Assembly (NCBI GenBank): GCA_946803715.1
Contig: CAMPET010000028.1
Span: 377,551 to 394,456 of the forward strand
Direction of reading: 5' to 3'
Length of the DNA stretch: 16,906 bases
Origin: Beroe ovata
Taxonomy: Eukaryota > Ctenophora > Nuda > Beroida > Beroidae
Positions 7,706-16,906 of the stretch are shown here, one piece after another. A program made the position numbers and the translations under genes. A model generated the notes under the pieces. The model searched no databases and was not told the DNA's origin. It worked only from the letters and a program-made list of their open reading frames with translations. How positions within the stretch are numbered: the stretch's first letter is position 1; each line of letters begins with the position of its first letter.

Positions 7706-9718
7706 ATGAAAAAGCACTTCTCCCCTCTGATATGGAGAGTTTCTCGTCCTTTGATCTGCAGAAGAAATACCCCACCTGTCTCAAGGTCTTACCATTGTTC
7801 CAGAACGTTTACAACACAGTCTTATATGATAGCTCAGTTACATCAAAAAACAATGCGCAAATATGAGACTAAACTGAACAAAATCCCTATGGAGACGATC
7901 ACTGTGGTCGAAAACCAGTTTAGAGCACAGCCTACATTCTTGAAGAATGCCCTAAGGCACAGCAGATATGCTTACTTCTGCCACACTAACGATCAGGGTG
8001 TTAGAGAGCTCAAGCGCTTTTCAAGAGGAAAGCATTCGGTGATCATCGCCTCCAACATGAGTGTGTCTTGTGAAGTTCGTGATTTGATCCCAGCCCCTCC
8101 CTCCCCCACTCCCCTTCTTGCTCTAATAGTATCGAGTGATGGTCGCAGTAACATTTTCATAATTGAGGAAGAGAGTGGAGAGGTAGTTTCGCATCTTGAA
8201 TCTGGTCACCAAATCCAATGGGTGTCCCCCACAGAATTTTTCTATACCTTGAGGAATGAACATCTTCGCCCGGACACAGTTATGTTTCTTGATGTTGCAA
8301 CTGGGGAAAAGACTGATGTATACAGAAGTGCTCAGCCCAATGAAGTTGTAAGTGTGACTACCACTAAAGATAAATTGTTTACTGCTATAAACGTCAATAC
8401 AAAGTTCACTTCCCACATTCACCTTCTGAAGGAAGGGTCTCTGAAATGTCACAGTGGAAATGTTATTTGCGATAGAAGCCTTGGTGTCAAGTGCTATGTG
8501 GAACATTGCAATGGTAGAATTATTCTCCTCAAATCAGCATCAGATCATCAAAATCTTGCATTTTATCTGTCCCCTCCCCTAGTCAACAACTCAGAATTGC
8601 CCGACATTTCTTCCTTCACCAGAATACCCTTTGAGATGGGTGTGATCCATGAAATGGAAGTGTTTGATGAAGGCATAGTTGTCTACCACACTCCCCTCAC
8701 TGACACTCACGGATGGGATGGCTACAGACTCACCCTGCTAGATCCCAGAGATTTGACTAGGATCAAATCTCATATCATTTTTCCAGCAGACATCTGTCTT
8801 ATAGCACCCAAGTGGAACACAAGCTCATCCCAAACCCATCTTAATGTTGTGGTTCATAGTCTCACGAAACCTGCTAAAGAAATGTCAATTCCATTCAGCA
8901 GATTTAGTGTGTCTCGCATGCGATTGATAACTGAAGGACAATATGACATGCGACGCGAGAATGTATCATCTGAAGGCGGAGTGCAAATCCCCCTAACTCT
9001 CATCGGTAAAGCAGACACCCTTGACAGAATGTCACCCACCCTATTTCTTGTGTACGGTTGCTATGGTGACACCACGTTACCATGGCTTGAGTTGCTCCCA
9101 CGTGACCTACTCGACTCCTCATGGAAGATAGCTCTGTGTCATGTGAGAGGGGGTGGGGAGTTGGGGAGGGACTGGTATTGTCAAGGTGTGGGCGGGAATA
9201 AAGACGCGCACACGGTCACAGACACTGTCCACTGTATCTCACATCTGCACTCTCTCCAACTCTCTGCCCCTCACTCATCTGTCCTTCATTCCACGTCCGC
9301 TGGAGGTGCAATAGCTGTGAGAGCCCTCCGCCAGAATCCTCATCTAGTTCACAAACTTGTTCTCAGATTCCCGTTTTTCCAGCCTGACCCGTACTCCGCT
9401 CTTTACCACGAAGAGGTAGAAGAGTGGGACGGAATGTCAGATTGGAACGACGGTGGAAAGCTGTGTGCGGAGATGTTTATTACTGTCGGAGGTGCAGACA
9501 GACGGGCGCCACCGAGCCATGTCGCCAATTTCCTCTCTTCGTTGGAAAACACGGATAATTGTTATGTGAATTATCTTCCCGAAGCTGATCATAGTGGATT
9601 TGATGAAGAGGCGTACAGGTTGGAGAATTTGTTCATTTTGGATCAGTCAGTGAAGGAGTCGGGATGGTTTAAACCATTTCTGGAGGGGTTTTTCCGTAGA
9701 ATCCTGCTTGCTAAGTGA
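7706..9718 (+). CDS. PREPL: PREPL-like serine hydrolase (prolyl oligopeptidase family S9A), intronless
   Basis: This protein has 670 aa: an N-terminal beta-propeller region followed by a C-terminal alpha/beta hydrolase. The hydrolase holds HVRGGGELGRDWY, then the nucleophile motif TSAGG (Ser531), the acid GGADRRAP (Asp598) and the base ADHSGF (His629), so the triad looks intact. SAGG rather than GGSNGG, together with the VRGGGELG context, points to PREPL or the related oligopeptidase B group. Human PREPL has about 727 aa in its long form. The start at 7706 gives a basic, acid-free N-terminus (MKKHFSPLIWRVSRPLICRR) that looks like a mitochondrial presequence. An acceptor AG ends 3 nt before it. 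An in-frame ATG at 7574 would add 44 residues. The segment between Ser and Asp is short (67 residues versus about 85 in PREPL). Confidence 0.83.
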   Translation: MKKHFSPLIWRVSRPLICRRNTPPVSRSYHCSRTFTTQSYMIAQLHQKTMRKYETKLNKIPMETITVVENQFRAQPTFLKNALRHSRYAYFCHTNDQGVRELKRFSRGKHSVIIASNMSVSCEVRDLIPAPPSPTPLLALIVSSDGRSNIFIIEEESGEVVSHLESGHQIQWVSPTEFFYTLRNEHLRPDTVMFLDVATGEKTDVYRSAQPNEVVSVTTTKDKLFTAINVNTKFTSHIHLLKEGSLKCHSGNVICDRSLGVKCYVEHCNGRIILLKSASDHQNLAFYLSPPLVNNSELPDISSFTRIPFEMGVIHEMEVFDEGIVVYHTPLTDTHGWDGYRLTLLDPRDLTRIKSHIIFPADICLIAPKWNTSSSQTHLNVVVHSLTKPAKEMSIPFSRFSVSRMRLITEGQYDMRRENVSSEGGVQIPLTLIGKADTLDRMSPTLFLVYGCYGDTTLPWLELLPRDLLDSSWKIALCHVRGGGELGRDWYCQGVGGNKDAHTVTDTVHCISHLHSLQLSAPHSSVLHSTSAGGAIAVRALRQNPHLVHKLVLRFPFFQPDPYSALYHEEVEEWDGMSDWNDGGKLCAEMFITVGGADRRAPPSHVANFLSSLENTDNCYVNYLPEADHSGFDEEAYRLENLFILDQSVKESGWFKPFLEGFFRRILLAK

Positions 9719-11792
<2,074 letters not shown>

Positions 11793-12309
11793 ACAGGACG
11801 TGGCACACAATGTAATGCTAACTGTGTAGGTTCGTCTGTAACATAGGCTATTACCACAGCTAGTATCAGAGATATGGCATGAAATATTGGTATTTGTACC
11901 GTTCTGAATGCGAACATCGAGCGAAACCATTCTTTCATCGAAGAATATTCAGCAATTTATTTGATGTATAAAAGTGGCATTTCGAAACACAATGAATGTA
12001 TTAAGTTAGTTCGTGTAAAATACCAATGCATATTATGTTAAAAGTAGATATGTCAGTTAAACCTATGTTTTACTTAACCGTATGCATATATATTTATGTG
12101 TGTAGATTGACTTTTCTTCCCAATATACTAATTATCGTTTTTTATCAATATGATACGCAGACCGATCAGTTACAGAGTATTTGATCTTTATTAGATTTGT
12201 CTTTGATGTTTATACGATGTTTGAAATGAATATTAAAGAAATCATACACGTTTCATTCAATTTTGACCTCTTATCATGTAAACTTACCCGTAATTCGTAT
12301 GCGTACACT

Positions 12310-12427
12310 GTACACATCGGTGCATAGCAGAAAGGGGCCAGAGCTGAAATATTTTCAAATAAATTTCCGCAGTAATTTGCTAACATGTTCTTCAGTTTCT
12401 ATAAGCCCCTTATACACCGATGTGTAC
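12310..12427. repeat. Inverted repeat enclosing a poly(A) signal
   Basis: The left arm (12310-12338) begins GTACACATCGGTG and ends GGGGC. The right arm (12405-12427) begins GCCCC and ends CACCGATGTGTAC. Thirteen outer base pairs are perfect and the inner part pairs with a 6-nt bulge. The loop of about 66 nt contains AATAAA (12358-12363). It may be a small palindromic element or an RNA hairpin at the ARF mRNA end. Confidence 0.75.
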
Positions 12428-12506
12428 CAGATATTTTCTTGATTTTTCACATTCATGACGTTCTGAACCACCAATGGGTCTGTAGGATGGTCTTCACACA
12501 TATATA

Positions 12507-12551
12507 ACCATTGTTTTCTCTCTGTTTATGACCATTGTTTTCTCTCTGTAG
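12507..12551 (+). repeat. Duplicated polypyrimidine tract at the SUCLG2 start acceptor
   Basis: ACCATTGTTTTCTCTCTGT occurs at 12507-12525 and again at 12531-12549, a 24-bp period with identical copies. Only the second copy is followed by AG, forming CTCTGTAG directly before GATG. The string TGTAGGATGG at the acceptor and start (12547-12556) also occurs at 12481-12490. Confidence 0.9.
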
Positions 12552-12552
12552 G

Positions 12553-14049
12553 ATGGCCTCTTGTTTACTGAGGCGGGTCCCTGGCCTGAAGCCTTGTCTC
12601 TCGAGATGTCTCAATTTACAGGTACAATTTCCCAGTTACTGATATGTGTGATCAGAATAAGCATCGAAAAAGGGTGCTTTCACAGATTTTTACGCGTGTT
12701 ACTTTTTAATATCGATCCGTTTGCACTTTTCACACATACTCCCTATATCCAATCCTAAATACAACAGGAGTATCAGAGCAAGGGACTGATGGACAAATAC
12801 GTCCCGTATTATTATTTATTGCCCCGTTTGCAAACACACTCCCTATATTCAATCCTAAATACAACAGGAGTATCAGAGCAAGGGACTGATGGACAAATAC
12901 GGTGTCACAATCCAGCCCTTCCTTATCGCGACCTCGGGCCCCGAAGCCACGGAGCAAGCCCGTGTTATGTTGAACGAGCGGGGAGCTGACGAAATCGTGC
13001 TCAAAGCCCAGATCTTAGCAGGGGGCCGGGGGAAAGGTACTTTCAGTTCGGGGCTAAAGGGTGGGGTTAAGCTATCACGTGACCCTGCTGAGATAGGATC
13101 ATTGACCGAGCGCATGATCGGATACAACCTGATCACAAAACAAACATCAGCTTCCGGCAGCCCCGTTAGCAACGTCATGGTTGCCAAGGCGCTCAACATC
13201 GTCAAGGAGACGTACCTGGCGATTGTTCAGGACCGTACATACGGCGGTCCGGTGATAGTGGCGAGCCCGGATGGGGGTGTTGATATTGAGGAGGTAGCGG
13301 AGCAGACACCTGATCGGGTGTTCAAAATACCGGTGGATATTTTCACGGGAATTACCGATGACATAGCGCTCGATCTTGCAAGAAAGCTGGAGTTTGAGGG
13401 ATCAGCGGTGAATGATGCAGCTACCGAAATCAAGAAATTGTACGAACTTTTCATAGGGGTGGACGCAACCCAAGTCGAGATCAATCCCTTCGGACTGACG
13501 GACCAGCAGGAAGTTGTGTGTTTCGACGCGAAGATAAACTTTGACGACAACGCTGAGTTCCGTCAGAAGGAGATATTCGGGATGGAGGACACGAGCGAGA
13601 GTGACCCGAGAGAGTTGGAGGCGGCGAAACACGATCTGAATTACATCGCCATGGATGGGAATATCGCGTGTATGGTGAACGGAGCAGGACTTGCCATGGC
13701 AACCATGGACATTATCCAGCTGCATGGGGGCATGCCGGCCAATTTCCTGGATGTCGGGGGGAAAGTCCAGGAGGAACAGGTGGAGAAAGCGTTCAACATT
13801 CTTACGCAGGACCCCGCCGTGAAGGCGATATTCGTGAACATTTTCGGGGGTATTGTCGATTGTAAGATAATTGCGAGTGGGATCATCAGTGCGTGCAAGA
13901 AGACAAAGTTAGAGCTGCCGCTAGTCGTGAGGCTAAAGGGAGCAAATATGGATGCTGCCAGAGAGCTCATGGCTAGCTCTGGACTGGATATACACGCCCA
14001 TGATCAACTGGATCAGGCAGCAAAGGCAGCCGTGAAATGTGTCGGGTGA
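12553..14049 (+). CDS. SUCLG2: Succinyl-CoA ligase [GDP-forming] beta subunit, mitochondrial, 2 exons
   Basis: This is the nucleotide-binding beta subunit of mitochondrial succinyl-CoA synthetase (TCA cycle), which makes GTP from succinyl-CoA together with an alpha subunit. Exons are 12553-12621 and 12868-14049, giving 416 aa. Exon 1 encodes a basic presequence (MASCLLRRVPGLKPCLSRC). Exon 2 holds an ATP-grasp domain with KAQILAGGRGKG (69-80), EINPFG (227-232) and FDAKINFDDNAEFRQ (242-256), and a ligase domain with NGAGLAMATMD (294-304) and NIFGGI (347-352). QILAGG, MIGYNL and NPFG with FDDNAEFRQ favour the GTP-type SUCLG2 over SUCLA2. The third Gly of LDVGGG is Lys322 here. The acceptor and the first 34 nt of exon 2 are duplicated 100 bp upstream. 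Exon 2 is visibly richer in GC than its surroundings. AATAAA lies 255 nt past the stop. Confidence 0.95.
12738..12901 (+). repeat. 100-bp-offset duplication of the SUCLG2 exon 2 acceptor and exon start
   Basis: Positions 12738-12801 and 12838-12901 are identical at 63 of 64 bases (C at 12749, T at 12849). Each copy carries the intron end CTAAATACAACAG and the exon start GAGTATCAGAGC. Only the downstream copy (acceptor 12867) continues into the enzyme. Splicing to the upstream copy (acceptor 12767) adds 100 nt, which shifts the frame and runs to a stop at 12989. Confidence 0.95.
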
Positions 14050-14541
14050 AACTGAAAATTTGTAGTCTCATTTTCATCATGGGAACTATCTTTGAGAGAA
14101 TCCCACAAATCTAACACGTGTGCAACTACAACATGGAACATAATATTGATTGTTGATATTTGCTCGGAACTGGTACCTGGTAATCTAACTGAAAGTGAAT
14201 GCTTTCTCATTTCTGATGTTTTACAAAAGGCTCCTATCCCTTGTCAAAATGCAAATGCCATATTTCAATCATTATACAGAAACAAGTCAGGTCACACGCG
14301 ATTAATAAACGAATACGTTTTGCGGCGCCGCCAATGACAATGGACTTAAGCGCGCTGGCAAGCGCGCGCTGCGCTTGCGGCCTTGCGCAACTCCTATACT
14401 ATACTATAATGAATACTTTAGCATTGTTCCCGCGCTGCGTGACCCAAATAAGCTCCGCGCGCGCTGCCCTACGAAACCTGTGCACTCAGCTATGGCGGAT
14501 CAGGAGGCTCACTTGGAAATTTATCTCTGAAAAATAGAATT
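14050..14541. other. SUCLG2 3' UTR and flank, with GCGCGC patch
   Basis: AATAAA at 14304-14309 is the likely poly(A) signal. Beyond it, 14325-14398 is very rich in GCGCGC and contains the palindromes GGCGCCGCC and AAGCGCGC. An inverted half-unit of the downstream minisatellite, GGATCAGGAGGCTCAC, lies at 14497-14512. Open frames in this stretch show no recognisable protein. Confidence 0.55.
14304..14309 (+). promoter_or_regulatory. Likely SUCLG2 poly(A) signal AATAAA
   Basis: This is a canonical AATAAA hexamer on the plus strand, 255 nt after the SUCLG2 stop codon and with no earlier copy in that interval. A cleavage site would be expected 10 to 30 nt further on. Confidence 0.6.
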
Positions 14542-14830
14542 TGAGCCTTCTGCTCCGCACGTGGATCACAGGGTTCATCTTAGGTGAGCCTTCTGATCCA
14601 CGTGGCGCTTCTCCGGTGTCAAGTCGAAATTCGGTGACCCTTCTGATCCACCTAGCGCTTCTCCGGGATCAAGTCGGAGTTTTTCATTGGTGAGCCTCCT
14701 GATCCACGTGCGCCTCTCAGAGCTCATTTTAGAATCAGTGAGCCTTCTGATCCACGTGCGCTTCTGGAGGCTCATTTCGAATTTCAGTGATCCTCCTGAT
14801 CCACGTAGCGCTTCTCTGGGCTCAACCCCC
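14542..14830. repeat. Minisatellite of six imperfect units of about 50 bp carrying CACGTG
   Basis: Units start at 14542, 14585, 14635, 14691, 14739 and 14788, so lengths are 43 to 56 bp. The conserved head is TGAGCCTTCTGATCCACGTG followed by CGCTTCT. CACGTG is intact in units 1, 2, 4 and 5 and altered to CACCTA or CACGTA in units 3 and 6. The array stops in a C-run just before the N at 14836. An inverted partial copy sits at 14497-14512. Confidence 0.9.
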
Positions 14831-15711
14831 CCCAANGAGAAAAAGTTTGTTCCTCTAAAATCAAAATGGTAGCGTTCATTTGACCATTTTTCAATCTTTT
14901 CATCTGAAATTTTCAGAATGTCTTGCTTTTATCGAAGTGTATTTGGCCAAAAAATTTCGTGGCAAAAAACTAATGGGAAGGGTCTGTTTTGCACGATTTA
15001 TGGCTTATTTTGGGCATAACTCTAAATTTCATCGGCGAATCTTGCTGAAAATTTTCGGCCAAGTATCTTTCTTGGTAACCAATGCTCCCTGAAAATTTCA
15101 CGAAGATTCGTTGCAAAATGGCTGAGATAACGCCACCACCACAATAACTCCACAAAGGACACTATTGTGTACGCGTCGTCAATAACACGAGTAGGGACGT
15201 ACGTGCGCCGTGTGCGGCGCAGTGCTCATGACTCTGCTGGAGTGAAGTGATATGAATACAATAGAAATATAACGACCGTATTCCCATGATTGCTTATTAA
15301 GTGGCATTGGTACTTGTTCCATAAATTTTCACAGCATTGCTTCGGATCATAATATGAATTTGGCGAAGTTCAACATCAACCTTTTAAATTTAATTTTATC
15401 AAAAAATGAACGAATAAGCTAAGCAATGCCACGGAGCTCCAGCATGATATTCATATCAAAAGAGAAGGTGCACACGCACTGAATAAACAACCAACAAGAT
15501 TGGGACAGTATAACACTCAGGAGTCAGGAGATCGATCATCCTCCAACGGCAAGATCACGCAGTATTTTACTCTGTGTTTACTGCCAGCTAGTACCACGTG
15601 ACAGACATGTGATTAGGAAACACGGGGAAGCAGCACTCGAAATCACGAGCTACAAAATGCTGACAATAATTGCTTTCTCCACAAATTTTATACAAATTGA
15701 GAAGACCCTTT
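14831..15711. other. Gene-free stretch after an assembly N
   Basis: The N at 14836 probably marks a contig join or an unresolved base. I see no protein-coding or RNA gene in this stretch. Loose inverted repeats occur (AGCATTGCTT at 15334-15343 against AAGCAATGCC at 15421-15430), and there is one CACGTG near 15595. The short open frames are AT-rich and unconvincing. Confidence 0.5.
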
Positions 15712-16639
15712 CCAATGTTTTGGCATAAAATCAGTGTTTTAGGACGCTCTTCGAGCTAGGAATATTGCCATTTTGTGACACAATGCGCGCACGCGCACCA
15801 AGTGATCATCAAGCTTATCCGCGCGTCGCTTTTTGGTGTTCTCATTTGTCACATTGGTACTTCAGAAAAGAAGTATACCAGAGGGGAGTGCAGCAACTGT
15901 TTATTATTGACATTCACATCAATTGAGGCACAGTTATCGATTAATATTTAAGAAGAGAGCGAGACATGAAAAAGCGTCGTTTCTTGGTACAAAGTGAATG
16001 GTTATGGCTAATTTTCAAGAATCAAAATGAATAGATAATAAATTCTATGAACCCATTTCATCAAATAAATAGGAATTTCGCCTAGCAAATGAAATTATCA
16101 TATACCTTAACCTATGACCAGCTAAATCTTATCTACGGTTGCATAGCTCCAGTCAATAGTTAAATGTGATAGAAACCANTCCAATGTTTTGGCATAAAAT
16201 CAGTGTTTTAGGACGCTCTTCGAGCTCGGAATATTGCCATTTTGGGACACAATGCGCGCACGCGCACCAAGTGATCACCAATCTTATTCGCGCGTGGCTT
16301 TTTGGCATTCTCATTCGTCACAATGGTACTCAGAAAAGAAGTTTACCAGAGAGGAAGTGCAGCAACTGTTCCTTATTGACATTCACATCAATTGAGGCAC
16401 AGTTATTGATTATTAAAGATGAGAGCGAGGCATGAAAAAGCATTGTTTCTCGGTACAAAGTGAATGGTTATTGCTAATTTTCATAGAATCAAAATGGATA
16501 GGTTATAAATTTCATGAACCCATTTCATCAAATAAATAGGAATTTCGCCTACTAAATGAAATTCTCATATACCTATAACCAGCTAAATCTTATCTACGGT
16601 TTTATAGCTCCAGTCAATAGTTAAATGTGATAGAAACCA
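15712..16639. repeat. Duplicated block of about 465 bp in direct tandem, with an N at the junction
   Basis: Copy A is 15712-16178 and copy B is 16181-16639. Both begin CCAATGTTTTGGCATAAAAT and end TTAAATGTGATAGAAACCA. They agree at roughly nine of ten positions or better by eye, with several small indels. The N at 16179 sits exactly at the join. Each copy includes a GCGCGCACGCGCACC island. No convincing gene is present. This is either a true tandem duplication or two haplotypes joined in assembly. Confidence 0.93.
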
Positions 16640-16906
16640 TCAAAATTTTCATAATCAAAGGACTAAAACAAAAAACCAATCGCTGCGATAGTTTTCACTG
16701 TTAGTATTTCAATAAATCATCTATCTCATATATGCACGGCACAGGTAAAACTATTAAGATATAAAATTCTGGCATCGGCTTGTCACAAAAAGTAAGAATT
16801 CTCGAGCACGGTACAGTACTGTTCTGTTCATACTCAAAATCAAATCAACAGTATTCTGTTCTATCAGTATCAGGTCTTTTGGCTCATGAATGTCTGAATC
16901 ATTCGT
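16640..16906. other. Window end without recognisable feature
   Basis: This is AT-rich sequence with two loosely similar segments containing CAGTA, CTGTTCT and CAGTATC near 16812-16876. Nothing coding or structural is supported. Confidence 0.4.

Larger units (their letters stand above)
11793..12552. other. ARF 3' flank and SUCLG2 5' flank
   Basis: No additional gene is supported. Candidate poly(A) signals for ARF are ATTAAA at 12232-12237 (440 nt past the stop) and AATAAA at 12358-12363. A large inverted repeat spans 12310-12427. A duplicated pyrimidine tract ends at the SUCLG2 acceptor (12551). Confidence 0.55.

Noticed and set aside
12789-12989. Open frame MDKYVPYYY... overlapping SUCLG2
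   Set aside because: It is the upstream duplicated copy of exon 2 read through in the wrong frame.
13227-13970. Long antisense open frames opposite SUCLG2
   Set aside because: Mirror frames of a GC-rich conserved coding exon with no family resemblance.
14575-14835. Repetitive antisense peptide with TWIRRLT units
   Set aside because: It is the translation of the 50-bp minisatellite; unit lengths vary and break the frame.
16166-16435. 89-codon open frame
   Set aside because: Spans the assembly N and part of the duplicated block; copy A does not keep the frame.

Overview
The window is eukaryotic nuclear DNA, almost certainly from a non-vertebrate animal. Its five recognisable proteins are standard metazoan housekeeping proteins. 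Three of the genes have short GT-AG introns, intergenic distances are 0.4 to 2 kb, and the AT-rich non-coding DNA is dotted with CpG-rich GCGCGC tracts, so CpG is not strongly depleted. The sequence does not allow a species call. Two single N bases (14836 and 16179) show that it is an assembled scaffold.

Layout: 1-1051 holds TG/CA microsatellites and the 3' flank of the first gene. 1052-4744 (minus strand) is a complete eight-exon mitochondrial citrate carrier gene (SLC25A1, 308 aa). 4745-6715 is a divergent intergenic region carrying a small DNA transposon inserted into another copy of itself. 6716-7267 is an intronless TRAP-gamma gene (SSR3). 7706-9718 is an intronless PREPL-like serine hydrolase gene. 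10364-11792 is a four-exon Arf GTPase gene. 12553-14049 is a two-exon gene for the GTP-type succinyl-CoA ligase beta subunit (SUCLG2). 14050-16906 has no recognisable gene; it contains a CACGTG-bearing minisatellite and a duplicated block of about 465 bp.

SLC25A1 and SUCLG2 act in citrate export and the TCA cycle, and PREPL carries a probable mitochondrial presequence. Arf and TRAP-gamma act in the secretory pathway. Nothing suggests that the five genes form one functional cluster.

The most notable signals are: (1) all five genes have a 3' splice acceptor only 1 to 7 nt before the start codon, a pattern expected of spliced-leader trans-splicing or of introns placed just before the ATG; (2) a MITE self-insertion in which both the outer and inner copies keep 9-bp target duplications; (3) repeated tandem duplication at splice sites: donor-like sites iterated in SLC25A1 intron 4, and duplicated acceptor regions at both SUCLG2 exons; (4) two unrelated tandem arrays carrying CACGTG; (5) several well-paired hairpins in introns and flanks.
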